Source: Pseudopithomyces maydicus
Lineage: Eukaryota; Ascomycota; Dothideomycetes; Pleosporales; Didymosphaeriaceae
Direction of reading: 5' to 3'
Length of the DNA stretch: 64,000 bases
Assembly: GCA_026873275.1 (NCBI GenBank)
Contig: JANTUC010000005.1
Span: forward strand, 2,604,001-2,668,000
The first letter of the stretch is position 1. Each line of letters starts with the position of its first letter. The notes under the pieces are model-generated. The model had not been told where the DNA came from. It worked only from the letters and a program-made list of their open reading frames with translations, and did no database searches. Of this stretch, positions 23,354 to 34,884 are shown one piece after another. Position numbers and translations under genes: made by a program.

Positions 23354-23692
23354 ATGACGACCGACCACAATTCCGCCGCAGCGCAATCTGCAGAGGGTAA
23401 TGCGACCAGTGAAACGCAATCTTCAAGTCAACAGCCTCTTCCGTTGCCCGAGCCACCAGCCGACAGCAAGGCTACCGAACTCGACGTGAGCACCGGCCAG
23501 GCCGTCAAGCTGGACCATCTAGGTCCCATGGTCGTCAACCGTGACGGCACACTGAGTCGGATTGCAAACTGGGAGAACATGGCGGAAATCGAGCGGAAGA
23601 ACACACTCCGGATAATTGGAAAGCGGAACCAGCTTCGTCTAGAGGCGCTGAAGGCCGCCGAGGACGCAGAGGCAAAGCCATCGGCAGCCTGA
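23354..23692 (+). CDS. Small conserved fungal protein
   Basis: 112 aa from ATG 23354. The C-terminal half (HLGPMVVNRDGTLSRIANW, then MAEIERKNTLRIIGKRNQ) matches a small fungal family I have seen as 'hypothetical protein' in many Pezizomycotina; no function is known to me. The N-terminus is Ser/Gln/Pro-rich. The frame remains open upstream, and an ATG at 23252 would add 34 residues rich in Arg, Leu and Ser without acids, which looks like a mitochondrial presequence. Which start is used decides the location. Confidence 0.75.
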   Translation: MTTDHNSAAAQSAEGNATSETQSSSQQPLPLPEPPADSKATELDVSTGQAVKLDHLGPMVVNRDGTLSRIANWENMAEIERKNTLRIIGKRNQLRLEALKAAEDAEAKPSAA

Positions 23693-24042
23693 GCCATGGA
23701 CACAACAGCTGGAATGAGGCCGGAGGAAACATATACCCCAAAGAGCGTGTAGAGTATACATGTCACAATAGCATCAGCTGATCCCCTCAGCGTCGCACAT
23801 CTCACATTTCCATGAATCCTGAAGTGGAGTGGGACGCACGTTACGCGTGCCGCCTACCCACCCACCAGTGACGTCAAGCGCAGCATCACCTGCATTTCCA
23901 CCAACACCACGCTGCAAAACATCAGTCCAACTTTTATTTACCAACCATATACCGTATTTGATACCCCCTGCGTACATATACCTACATACATATATCCCCT
24001 CCCCTCGCAACCACATCCTTTCACCCTCCAACCACCGCACCC
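23693..24042. other. Intergenic, holds a CRE site
   Basis: Promoter of the glycine-zipper gene. The only recognisable element is the palindrome TGACGTCA, listed separately. Confidence 0.5.
23869..23876. promoter_or_regulatory. CRE-like palindrome TGACGTCA
   Basis: Perfect 8-bp ATF/CREB consensus, 167 bp upstream of the ATG of the glycine-zipper gene. Binding by the AtfA protein encoded at 55.9-58.3 kb is inference. Confidence 0.5.
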
Positions 24043-24773
24043 ATGGCCGCATCCCCAGAACCCCCTCCCCCACCGACCTCAAGCAACAAGCAGCCTCCGC
24101 CCCAGACCCCGACCGCCTCAAGGATGCCGCCGCCGCCGCCGAAAAAGCCATCGCCGCGCAAGGAATGGCGAACAAGCTCCGCGAGACCGCATCGTCGTTT
24201 ACGGACCCCAAGAAGCGCGAGAAGATGCTCACGGACGCGTACAACAAAGAGATGGAGGCGCACGGCAACTCCAAGAAGGCGCGCATGCTGCAGAGCGGCG
24301 CGTTCCAGGGTACCGTAGGCGGCGCGGGGATCGGCGGCGCGGTGAGCGCGGGTGTCGGCACGCTGGTGGGCACGGTGGTGGGTGGGGTTACTGCGATTCC
24401 GATGACGGGGTTGGGGGCGCTGACGGGGGCTGGGGTGGGGGCGATTCATGGGCCATTTATCAAGTTGGGGAATTTGGCGAAGGGGGGAGTAAGGAGGGGG
24501 TGATAAGAAGGGGGATGGTGAGGAGGGTAAGGAGGGGGAGAGAAAGATGGAGAGGAGCAGGGCGAAGAGGAGATTAATCCTGAGGACGAGGATGTGGTGC
24601 CGAATCCGGAGGCGCTGAGGAAGGCTGCGGATGCGCTGGCCGAGGAGCGGAAGAAGGAGGGCTTGGAGCCGGAGCCGGAGAAGAAAAAGAAAGGAGGAAG
24701 TGAGGGTGAGGCGGCGGGGAAGAAGAAGCCGAGGAAGATTGAGATAAGGTCGGGAAAGAAGGAAGAGTCGTGA
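24043..24773 (+). CDS. Glycine-zipper protein
   Basis: From ATG 24043 the protein starts MAASPEPPPPP, then the coding frame shifts at one of two C5 runs (24061-24065, 24067-24071); one extra C joins it to TDLKQQAASAPDPDRL. Exon 1 ends at 24488 and exon 2 is 24561-24773 (72-bp intron GTAAGG...GAGCAG, phase 0), giving about 220 aa. It has a helical part (KREKMLTDAYNKEMEAHG), then a glycine zipper with GxxxG repeats (GTVGGAGIGGAVSAGVG, then TVVGGVTAIPMTGLGAL), which could insert in a membrane, and a highly charged Lys/Glu tail. Similar proteins are found across ascomycetes without known function. Confidence 0.65.
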
Positions 24774-25071
24774 GAGTTGTGTGATATCGTTTGGAAGTCG
24801 TGGATTCGTCTTTATTCAGGAGCTTTTCCTTCGGTATCGACAAGAGCATTGCATATATCTATGGAGCATAGCGGGACTCACTGCAGCAAGAGGGCGTACT
24901 GGCGTTTCTATCAGCGAATCTTTCCAGCCTGAGTACATCCGGATCACGTCCAGCGTTGTTAGCGATTGGCATTACTACATTCGATTATATTGGTATCAAA
25001 AATCTGCCCAACTTTCTCGCTCTTTCCTCATTCAAATCCTGCTCCTGCCTCTCTCCGTCTCTGCTCCTTCC
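24774..25071. other. Convergent 3' intergenic region
   Basis: 3' ends of the glycine-zipper gene (+) and the membrane-protein gene (-) meet here. Nothing else is seen. Confidence 0.4.
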
Positions 25072-25880
25072 CTAAAATAACGATACAAAACTAATCAACA
25101 CCCAAGCCGTACACAACGTAACCAGAAACATGCGAGCATCCCCATAAGCACTTTTCCCACGCGCATCCAACGTCCCCAGCGCCACCCCCGTCCCTCCACC
25201 CCCATTAATACCTCCTCCTCCTCGCGCCCGCCCTCCCCCCCGCATACACATCCCTCAACACATCAAACACAATCCACGTCCAATACCACTTAATATGCCC
25301 CCACGCCCACCTCTTCGTCGCCTGCGGCGTGACGCGCCACCCCCCGCCCACAACGCCCCCACCACCACGAGCACGATGCCCCTCCTCAAAAACTCCAACC
25401 TGAGCACACTACACAGCAGCAACAGCGCGACCTCCACCCCGGCGTATAGCAAAAACCTCCCCGGCTGGTACAAAAACGCCCACGCCCCCCGCCGCTGCTC
25501 CCCCTCTCCACCCGCCCCCCACGCACATACGCATCGGACGTCTTGAGCGGATTCGCCAACGTGATGACGACGGCGCCCGTCTGGCTGGCGAGCTGGAACT
25601 GGAAGTACAGCGCGGAGAGCAGGATGAGGCCGCCGGCGAAGCGGTCGATGAGGAAGGCGCCTTCGTGGGCGCCGATGAGCCAGGCGAGGGGGCTGAAGGG
25701 GAGGGCGGTGCTCCAGAGGAGGGCGTTGACGGGGAAGGAGACGATTTGGCGGAGGAGGAGGGAGGAGTGCGTCGCGTAGGCTTTGACGGCTGGGGTGGGT
25801 TTGCTGTCCGCGGTGCTGCCGCTGCCGCTGCCCCAGGCGTAGGACGTCCCTGCGTTGGAGGACTGGGAGGGGTTGGGCAT
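25072..25880 (-). CDS. Multi-pass membrane protein, frame broken
   Basis: About 265 aa if joined. The first frame (25880 down to about 25505) contains FPVNALLWSTALPFSPLAWL and FAGGLILLSALYFQFQLA as membrane segments. The second frame adds FLLYAGVEVALLLLCSVLRL and IVLVVVGALWA; the third adds HIKWYWTWIVFDVLRDVYA, and the end (MFLVTLCTAWVLISFVSLF) is another membrane helix before the stop at 25072. The three breaks fall on a C5 run (25500-25504), a C6 run (25340-25345) and a C7 run (25235-25241) of the + strand. Single-base length changes there restore one continuous membrane protein. Family not recognised. Confidence 0.6.
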
Positions 25881-27144
25881 TGTAGAGAGGGGAGTGTGAG
25901 TGTGGGTTGGGGAATTTGATTTTGTGGGCTCTTCTCTTTTTTTGGGGGAGGGACTCGCGGTTATGTATTTAAATGTATATTTATATTCATGTTTTATATT
26001 TATATTTACGTGTGTGTATGCAGTTGGTGGTAGGGGAGTGTGAATTGCGAACCGGGGGCGAGGTTCGCCGAGGCGAAGCGTGGTGGCTGCCTAACGGATA
26101 TTACGATCCTGCGAATCGCGCAGGAGAAGCAAGGCCCGCCGTAGGCTGCCGACCTTGAAACAGCAAGGTGGCTTTATGGGAGGGTAATTGTGTTTTGGCA
26201 AGTTCGTTAAGAGAGTTGGTGGTTGTGGTGATGGGGATTGGCGGTTCATTCGCTTCACGCCCCTGATGGTGAACATGTAGTGTGTATGTATGTTTCTGGG
26301 TAACCCACTCATGCACCCAGAATATACATATCTCAGACATTCCTTCTTCAAATTTTATTCATTTCTAAAAATATCGATGTACATGTCGTAGTACGAGGCA
26401 CACTGGTTGTCTTTCGCCCCGCCACTCTTTCGCCTTTCGCTAGTCTTGGCTAGTTGCATACATATACATCGGATGCCCCTGAGCCGATCATGCACGGTTC
26501 TGCCTTTAATTGCTCGTTTGGGGTAAGTGCTAGAAGACCTTCTTCATATTTAGCGACTCGCTGAAATTTATACTCGACTTCAGAGACAAGAAGACTTTTC
26601 CTCCCAGATCATCTTTCCACGACCGCTTATTTATCGCTCAAATCAGACAATGTTATTACTCAACACTCTATAAATCGTATAGAGTTCCGGTAGGATGGAC
26701 CATCTATCTTGTATATAGCCATAACTACCAGTATATCCGATATCCAGCCATTGAACAGATCCAACGTACCAAGAAAGTGCTACTGCATGCCATCCGTCCT
26801 TATACCTTATAAGAGATAAATAAGTAACTAACCTCTCTACTCACACACACACACATATGTATATATATATATATATATACAATATACACGTATATTCGCA
26901 ACACCCACTTGGCAACATGTTCCCCGGAGAAAGAAGTTCGACGAGTATTTATGTATGTGTATTCTGATCAGTATCACTCACTCATAATGTAGCCAAGCGT
27001 CTTTTTTCAAATTGAATGATTTTACTTTATTTCGATGCTACTCCCTTCCTTCCTTACTCTTTCTGTCCGTCTGCCTACCCGCCTGCCTGTCCAGCTGTCC
27101 ATCCATCCATCCAGCGGCGCGAAAACCCCACATCCACACCACCC
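25881..27144. other. AT-rich intergenic region
   Basis: About 1.26 kb. It contains an (AC)n/(TA)n microsatellite, T/A-rich runs near 25965-26010, and no convincing gene. Confidence 0.5.
26842..26880. repeat. (AC)n-(TA)n microsatellite
   Basis: About 6.5 AC units run into 12 TA units. Confidence 0.9.
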
Positions 27145-30008
27145 TCACTCCCCACTCAGCTGCAAAATCAACGTAGCCGCGACATCCAAAAACGGAAACG
27201 GACTCGTACACCTCTTCTCGCCCTCCGTCCTACCCGCGCCCTTCTCTACAACCCTCTCCCTAACCGTACCCCCTGCTCCTTGACCTCCCTGACCGCCCTC
27301 TCCGTCAGCACGCCATCGAGCAGCACGCCATCCTTCAGCCCGCCCCCACCCTCTTCAATCTTCGCCTTCTCGTTCAACTGGCGCCACACGCCCTGCTCGT
27401 CGTCCCAGCCGTCGTCGTGCGGGTTCGCGAGCTGCGAGAGGGACAGCGACGACGCGGAGGTGGCTTTGACCTCGTGCACGAGGTTGTGCACGAGGCGCTC
27501 GTAGCCCGCGCACTTGAAGTCGACGACGAAGAAGTCGCGGTCGATGCTATACAGCTGGATGGTCATGTAGATGAAGACGGCGTCGTCGGCGGTGGCGGCG
27601 GCGGCGCGGGCGCTGCCTGCGACGGAGGCGGTGTCGCCGGCCTGGCTGGAGGGTGCGTCGCGTTCGACGGGGGACATGCCCTCGACGTGGGGGAGGGAGG
27701 AGTGCGATGTGTTTGTTGAGGAGCGGCGGCGGAGGGAGGCGGGGTCCTGGTGGAGGTCTGCGCGGGAGGAGTGGGTTGAGGAGGGGTGGGCGACGCCCGG
27801 GGGGAACATGCCGTCTTTGCGGAAGCGGGCGTTGATGACCCAGGGGTCTTCGGGGATGCCGTAGCCCCAGTCGTTGGTGTGGGAGTAGTGTTTCCGTTGG
27901 CGGCCGCGCGAGGGGTCCTCGCCTTCGCCGTTTCGCACTTGGAGGTTCCGCCGGCCGGGGGAGATGTCGCGATCTGAATTGTCGTAGTCGTCGTTGGATG
28001 ATGAGGATATCGAGGAGCCACGAGAGTTACTGCGGGAGTTTTGTCGAGAGTGGGAGCCGGAATTTCGGGAACCGCTGCGGCTGCGAGACGGGCTGCCGCC
28101 TCCAGGTCGCCGGGTCTTGGGCATCTCCCAGTCTGCTCCCATTGCCTTTAGTGCCTTGAAAATTGCCAGCATGGCTTCAGCGGGCTGATTCCGTGACCGT
28201 ATGCCGAATTGCCATTTCACTGGCCGGGGTTTCTTCGAGGGCATCGCAGTCATGGGCTCAGGCCGGGGTCTTGTCGCATCCGGGACTGCTCTGAAATTGG
28301 GCCGCAGACGCCGTGCTTGCGCGGCTCGCTCTTCTTCCGTCTGATTGGGGTGCGGCGGAGTATTTGTTTCCTGAGATGGCGGAGGTGGTTTTGGGTGGCC
28401 TTTCATGTACGCCTTGTGGAATTCAGGAAGACTGCTAGGGAGGACTGCGATGGTGCTGACGGGACTTCGGATGCTCAATATCTGGCTGCTTGACGTTGAG
28501 CCTTGTCGAGCACGCTCTGGATCTGAAGGAGGGGGATGACTTGAGGTTGGGTACCGGTCATTACTTGCGGAATGGAGCCCATATGGTCATGGTGAGTCGG
28601 AGGTGACGTGGCAAGGAAAGGCTGGAGGGATTTATCCCCAGAGACGAGGGCTATATCCAAAAGTTAACTCAATTGGCAAAGAAAAAAGTCGGTGTGGGAT
28701 AATGTTCCCATGAGCCGCGGTCATGAGACGTGCGACCGGGATGTGCAAAGGGTGTCGGGTAGAGACAGATTGATTGAACAGGAAACAGGGTAACTCACGA
28801 TTGTCCTTCATCATTTGATTTTCGCGCACAATCAAATAGGCATCTTTGATAGCGCTGGGCTCGTCACGCGCGAGTGCTTCCTGGACGTCGTGCTTGGCAT
28901 AACCCATAGTTTTGCCAAGCTTCCCGACCACGGTCTCATGCAACTTCTGGACGACAACCTCGGGCTGAGAAGGAGCCAGACTCCTCGGGTCTATTGCCTT
29001 GTTCGGATCAACTCCAGTGTCGTAAAAATCCTCGGGCGGCAGCGAAAGGTAGGCCGGAAGATCTCTGGTGAACCAAGGATCTTGGCGGATCTCGGCCACT
29101 GTGATTCGATGCACCGGGTTTACCATGAGCATCTTCTTGATCAGGTGGACGGCTCCTGGCGACAGATAGCTTGGGATGCTGTAATTCCCCGCCGCAATCT
29201 TCTTAAAAAGCGTGGGGATGTACTCGTCATCAAAAGGCAATCTCCCGACCAGCAGCACGTACAAGATCACACCACAACTCCAAACATCGACTTCGGGCCC
29301 AGCATACAATTTTCCGGAGATGACCTCAGGCGCAGCGTAGTTTGGGCTTCCGCAACTCGTCTTCAAAAAGTTTCCGTCAGTCATGATGTTACTCAGACCA
29401 AAATCGGCAATCTTGACGTTATACTGGTCGTCCAACAACAAATTCTCGGGCTTCAGATCGCGATGGACAATCTTGTGGCGATGGCAGTACTCGACGGCGC
29501 AAACGATCTGCTGGAAAAACTTGCGAGCCTGGGTCTCAGGCAACCGGCCGTTGTTGACGATGTAATCAAAAAGTTCGCCGCCCGCGTACTCGAGGACCAT
29601 GATAATCTCGGTGGGCGTGGTTATGACGGTGTACAGCTTGATGATGTGAGGATGGCGCAGCAGCTGCAGATACTGGATCTCGCGCTCGATGCGCCCAGCC
29701 ATGTCCCTGGTGACCAGCTGCTTGCGGTTTATGACCTTGAGGGCGACCTTTTGGCCGCTGACCTGGTGGGTGGCCAGCTTGACCTTGCCGAAGGAGCCCT
29801 CGCCGAGGGTCTTGACGATGGTGTACTGGCCCAGGCGCTGGATGGCCTTGCGGTCGGCCTTCGACTTTGTGTCATGGACGGCGATTGTGGGCGGCTGGGG
29901 TGGGGGCATGGGATCCGAGGGTTTCTGGGGGTTCCGACGCTGTTGCGGCATGGAGATGGAGAGCTCCTCCAGGTCCTCGGTATCGATGGTTGCCGACATT
30001 TGAGGCAT
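27145..30008 (-). CDS. SNF1: Snf1/AMPK catalytic subunit kinase
   Basis: Exon 1 30008-28799 holds the kinase: Gly loop GEGSFGKV, catalytic Lys in VALKVI, HRDLKPENLLL, DFGLS and activation loop FLKTSCGSPNYAAPE with the LKB1-type target Thr. YAKHDVQEAL marks the UBA/auto-inhibitory region. A 148-bp intron (28651-28798) leads to 28650-28565. After that either an 83-bp intron (28482-28564, GTAATG...GCCAG) or a one-base frame break leads to 28481-27246, with RSPVSTIAVLPSSLPEFHKAY, WQFGIRSRN and DPWVINARFRKDGMFPPGV, the conserved C-terminal regulatory domain. The conserved end PFPFLDVAATLILQL lies in another frame; one extra C in the C5 run 27269-27273 restores it, with stop at 27145. Snf1 releases glucose repression and controls cell-wall-degrading enzymes. 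Confidence 0.95.
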
Positions 30009-31087
30009 GGCGAGAGCAGCGACGCAGGGCTCAGGACTCAGGCAGGGTCTGTCGGTCGGTGTCTTTCGAGGGTCCTCGGGTGGAAGCAGGGCGCATGCGA
30101 AGAAATAATAGCTGGCCAGGCGTTGGACGCGGGGCGTCGAGGTACGTCAGTCCGGCAGGCGTAGTGCTCCGGTGCGGCGTCACGGAAAGGCTAGCCCGCT
30201 AGGCGCAAGGCAGGGACTCGACCATGGGCCGCTTAGGGTTGGTAACGGGCGAGAGGTGTTGTTGGGCGCGGCGGGGAAAAGCTGGGGTGCGTAGACGGGG
30301 GGGATGAGAAGGCAGAGCGGAGGTGGGGCTCGGGACGGGCGTTGGTGGGCGGTGCCAAGTGCGAGTTGGGCGGGCGAAGAAGAGGCAGGCTGCGATAGCC
30401 GGCGGGGAGCAGACAGACAGGCGCTGCAGCGCGACCCGGCGTGTGCGGTTGGGGACGGGGTTGCGAGGGCCCTGGCTTGGTTGCGGGCGGCGCAAACAGA
30501 AACAAGCACTTTGGGCGGGATGACGGTGATCGCTGCTGAGCCCCTCGCCGGCGGCTGCTGAGCGCTGAGCTCTGCTGCCAGGGCTTGCTGGGCTGGCCCA
30601 AGTGCCCGTTCGCGCACAGACCCGGCAGCAGCTGCATCTCGGACGCCCCGTCTGCTGCCCGCCCACGGCGACGGCGACAGTGGTAGCGGACGGCGACAGC
30701 GACGACGACGACAGAGGACGACGAGCACTAGAGCCATGTCGTCATGCCGCCGTGCCAGACTGCTGCACCGCAGTCCAGGGTCGTCCCCAGGATGCTGACT
30801 CGCATACCAAGTCTCCGACCGTCTCCCACGCGACGAGGCCTGCTGACCACTGCAATGCGCAACATCGCCAACGGCCTGATCTGCCATCCATGGATCCAGC
30901 CCTCGCCCTCCGTCTCGTTGGACACGGTCTGTTGCGCCGAACTGGTTCCGTCTCGTGACCTGGCCCGGCCAAAGTTTATCGCAGCATTGCCCGCTTTGCC
31001 CTGCGTCATGTAGAATACGGTACGGTAGGTCTCACACTTGGGTTCCTACAAGAATAGCACATCTTCCATTTAGTGCATGCTACCTTG
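30009..31087. other. GC-rich upstream region of SNF1
   Basis: Very GC-rich leader. Open frames of more than 150 codons occur on both strands, but their Arg/Pro/Ala composition is that of shadows in GC-rich DNA. No gene is called. Confidence 0.5.
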
Positions 31088-31640
31088 CAACGTCATGCTA
31101 CTACCGAGGACCCTCTCATCCATATCGCTGGGTTGGATGAAGGGTAACACTTTTGATTTACCAACGTCATGTTACTACCCAGGACCCTCTCATCCATATC
31201 GCTGGGTTGGATACCAGGGTAACTCTTTCCATCCACCAACGTCATGTTACTACCGAGGACCCTCTCATCCATATCGCTGGGATGGATGAAGGGGAACCCT
31301 TTTGATCTACCAACGTCATGCTTCTACCGAGGACCCTCTCATCCGTATCGTTGGGTTGGATACAGGGGAACCCTTTTGATTTACCAACTTCATGCTACGA
31401 CCAAGGACCCTCTCATCCATATCGCTGGGTTGGATACCAGGGTAACTCTTTTCATCCACCAACGTCATGTTACTACCGAGGACCCTCTCATCCATATCGC
31501 GGGGATGGGTAACCCTTTTGATTCACAAACGTCATGCTACTGCGGGAGACCCTCTGATCCATCTGCCTGGGTCTGATAATCTTCATCAACCAACGTCATA
31601 ACCTCCCGTCCATCTCGCTGGGTAATTCAATACTCATCCC
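31088..31640 (+). repeat. 74-bp minisatellite, about 7.5 copies, with hairpin arms
   Basis: Units start with CAACGTCATG (or a variant) at 31088, 31162, 31237, 31311, 31385, 31460, 31527 and 31591. The first five steps are 74, 75, 74, 74 and 75 bp, and the last copies are shorter and decayed. Each unit has the core GAGGACCCTCTCATCCATAT. Two unit types occur (ending ...GATTTAC or ...CATCCAC). In type A units TCATCCA and TGGATGA form 7-bp arms around an 11-base loop. Confidence 0.92.
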
Positions 31641-32063
31641 GATTATACCACGGGGTCTCATCAATGGAATCTCGGATCGAACCACGGAAACTGATTCAAG
31701 GGGATATCAGCATCAAAGAACATGCTGCAGCTCTCGTTCCACTCCCCTTGTTACTGAGATAATTGCCCAAGCTCCTGTTGATATCGTGCCACGCAGATTC
31801 ATTCTCCTCTTCCGTGCTCGCCTCTCCCGTGTGATGGTTCAAAGCTATTTCGCATTAGCTGCTGACCCCAGACCTGTAGAACGAAGACACATGACTTGGA
31901 GAAAGAAGAAAAGAGAGGGAGGTGAGGAAGAGGGAGAGACTCACTAATCAACTCCCCATGGTTGCCCATGATCTGATAGAACCTTAACTCCATTCGCCGC
32001 GGATGATACCTTTCCCCCATCAGCGCTGTTGCCCATTCTCCACAACTCATCCAGGAACTTGAC
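31641..32063. other. Intergenic or 3' end of the F-box gene
   Basis: Contains a stretch (about 31940-32040, minus) that reads ERYHPRRMELRFYQIMG and may be the real last exon of the gene upstream; see that entry. Confidence 0.4.
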
Positions 32064-33585
32064 TCACCGAATCACATCCCACAACTCTTTCCATCCCACT
32101 AGGCTACCCTTGCAATTTTTGCTACTACGCAGCTCCAATCGCTCCAGCTGGGTGCACTGGCTCACCCACCGCGGTAGCCTCCCTAGATGCAATTCCGCCG
32201 TCGTGACAAAGCTCTTGAGCGCCGACATGGCCGGCATGCAGTCCAGCGGAGCCTCCTTGGGAGGGAACCCTCCGGCTTTGTAATTTCCGCGTGGCAAGAT
32301 GGCGAGCGCGGTGAGAGATGAGGAGCAGCCACGGAGAAATGCGAGGAGTGCATTTTCGACATGTCTGCTTACGTCGATGGTCATTTGGCTGGGCCAGGTA
32401 TCTTCTTCATCGAGTTCGCAGAAGCGAGGGCGGAAGGTGAGACTCCGGAGGCAAGATCTGCGGTGGTGGTTAGCTATTTTGTTTACTCTCGGATGGGCGC
32501 GTAGACAAGGGCTGGGAAGGGATGACCCCGTGGGCAAACCTCGTCTCAACCCTCCAATAGAAAAACCAGGCATCTGGATAGCAGAAGAAAAAGAGTCCCA
32601 ACTCACAAATCCCACAACTTCACAAGCGGGACCCAATGAAACTGCTCCGTCACGCACCCTGCCAAATCCAACTCCTCCACCCTCGCCCCATTCAAAACCC
32701 TCACCCCTTGCATGACCCTCATCACATCCATGAGTAGCCTATCCCCCACCACCCCCTGTAACTTTCTGCAGGAATTCCTAACACCAAATTCCATTATTGC
32801 CTTCCGTCCCAACTCGAGACTCTGCTTTTCCTCACTCCAATACGCTATCTTGACACTTCGCACCGTAGGAAATTCTGCGAGTTTTGCTTCCCACACGTGA
32901 ACGAACTCTCCTTCGTCGAATAATCTCTTGCTAGCACGGGCATTGCGCATATACGCGTCAAACTCCCTCCGCATCTCCTCCTCCTCGAATGGGCGTTTAC
33001 TAATCTCCTGCGCAGGTAGATAATCCCTGATAAACCGTCTAATCCCCCATAGCCCCATCCCCTTGATGCTGTTCAGTTTATACTTCTTTTCACTCACAAA
33101 CTCCTCATACCACTCCTTATTCCAGGGCACCGCATACCGGTACCGACACCACAGCGCATGTATCGCATCGTCTAACGTCACTGCTAGCAGAGCCTCAGAG
33201 TACACATCGAAGGAGTTTACCCAGGACTCTACGGGGGGCTGAAAGACGACTTTGTGGGCGTATTGGCGGAGGAGGTGGGTGTCGGTTGAGGAGATAGTGC
33301 TGAGGTGGGACGCGGAGGCTTCGAGACGGATGGTGGAGAAGAGGGCGGTGAGGAGGGGGCGGAGGGTGGTGAAGTGGGGATGGGTGAGGCGGAGGGATTT
33401 GAGTGTTGGGAAGACGTTGCTGGTGGGTGTGGGGTTAGTAAGGATGTAAGGCGGGGATGAGACAGGGGTTAGATGTACATGATTAACCCGTGACCCTCTT
33501 CGCCTTGGATTACCTCTTCCACTATCATGCTCAATATCTCAGGTGGAATACGTGTGAACGCGGGAGAGGTTGCCGCACTGGGCAT
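32064..33585 (-). CDS. F-box protein
   Basis: Exon 1 33585-33479 starts MPSAATSPAFTRIPPEILSM, a typical F-box opening. Exon 2 is 33419-32607 (59-bp intron, GTACAT, TTACTAAC branch site, ACCAG) and exon 3 starts at 32457 (149-bp intron, GTGAGT...CGCAG). The second exon has the usual fungal pattern after the F-box: SLRLTHPHFTTLRPLLTALF, then a region ending YAHKVVF. About 400 aa in total. The frame stops at 32064 right after GWKELWDVIR, inside GGTGAG. Coding-looking sequence continues downstream in another frame (ERYHPRRMELRFYQIMG), so either a further intron or a small indel is likely and the true end may be near 31940. It probably recruits an unknown substrate to SCF. Confidence 0.7.
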
Positions 33586-34884
33586 GGTGGCGCCTCTTCC
33601 CCGAATGCTCAAAGCTGTACTCGGGACTTGTGTCCTTTCCATATTCATCTATCTCTTGACTGCTTCTTTACTTCCCACGAGCACCTTTTTCCCGAAAACT
33701 TATCCCCTAACCCCTGTTTTTTCGATCTCGTATTCAGCTGAAGATCAGGGTAAGGACGGTTTGGCGGGTATCGTCTTTCAGTGTCCGTATTCGTGTCCGT
33801 ATATGGGACACACGCATGTGTGGTATGGGAAGAAAAGTCACGCTCTTCCGACACTGTCTATTTAAGCGTACAAGTGCATTGCTCCGTCTGTCGCGTCGGG
33901 GGATTTCTAGCCCCACATCGCCAACCGGGAATAGCGCGCTTGTATTTAGACTTCTGACTCAGCAGCATGTGATGCTGCGGTGGCTGTTTGATTCAAGAGA
34001 ACATACATACGTAATTCTTGCCCGCTTTATTTTGATTCCCGCGTTCTCTGTGGGATAGATGGATGGATGGATGGAGAGGAAGAGAAAACAAAATGCATGG
34101 AAGGCGAAAAACCCCGCCTATATCGTACTAGCCTCGCACCTCCCCGTCTGACAGTGTACGGAAGCGACTCCGATCAAGTATGGGAAGCTACGCTCCTGCA
34201 AATCAATCATCGCCACGTACTTACGTATTTACGTACCGGCACTTGGCTCCAAGTAAAGGCTTCGGAGCGCGTAGGTAATTATGTCTTTCGATCTTGACCT
34301 TGATTCCGAAACCTTCCAATCAACATGTTATCCGTGAACTTGCAATCCGCTTCTATATGTCCAGTAGTCCCCCGCGTTTCAAGACCACACTTCTGGAGTT
34401 CTACTGCTCGTCACCCAAATTTGATCTAGACATGGGCTTACTTCCGTATTTGACAGACAACTCACCAAGCATCGATCTATTCACCCTCCACCCGACTTAC
34501 CATCTATACATTGAGTATCTCCACCACAAAAACGTCACCAAATCACACAGCTTGAACAAAGGATTTGGTCACTAAAGTTTTTTCCCATAACCAGGCAGCT
34601 ATTATGCTGCACGTGTCTCCAAGAGTGACACCCCTATCAAAGCAAAACCTATGGAGCCCCAGCTATAAAACACCGTAAACTTCCTTAAAGTCGCGGCGTC
34701 GAATCCGGGAGAAACGCATTGGCCAATTACCAAACGCGTGTGCTGATGATTGCAACTTTCTCCATGTGCCGGTCCCACTCTTAATTAGCACCTCCGTCCT
34801 CCATATGACGCTCTCAAACACAGGGTGAGAAAAGCAGCTTCATCGGATAGCAACAGTCGAGGAGCTGTTTAACATTTGCCATCA
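33586..34884. other. Intergenic
   Basis: About 1.3 kb, upstream of the F-box gene and downstream of the zinc-knuckle gene. A short GGAT repeat (ggatggatggatgg) lies at 34060-34075. No gene is seen. Confidence 0.5.

Noticed and set aside
28815..30164. 449-codon open frame on the + strand
   Set aside because: It lies exactly opposite the SNF1 kinase exon, whose motifs are beyond doubt; it is an antisense shadow.
30180..30887. 235-codon frame on the minus strand upstream of SNF1
   Set aside because: Arg/Pro/Ser/Ala composition typical of GC-rich DNA, with overlapping open frames on both strands.
31077..31576. Repeated peptide frame (PSHPYRWVGY) in the minisatellite
   Set aside because: Unit lengths alternate between 74 and 75 bp, so no frame is kept; stops occur and there is no gene context.
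31668..31685. tRNA-like GGTTCGATCC (minus strand)
   Set aside because: T-stem bases are not complementary and the other arms are missing.
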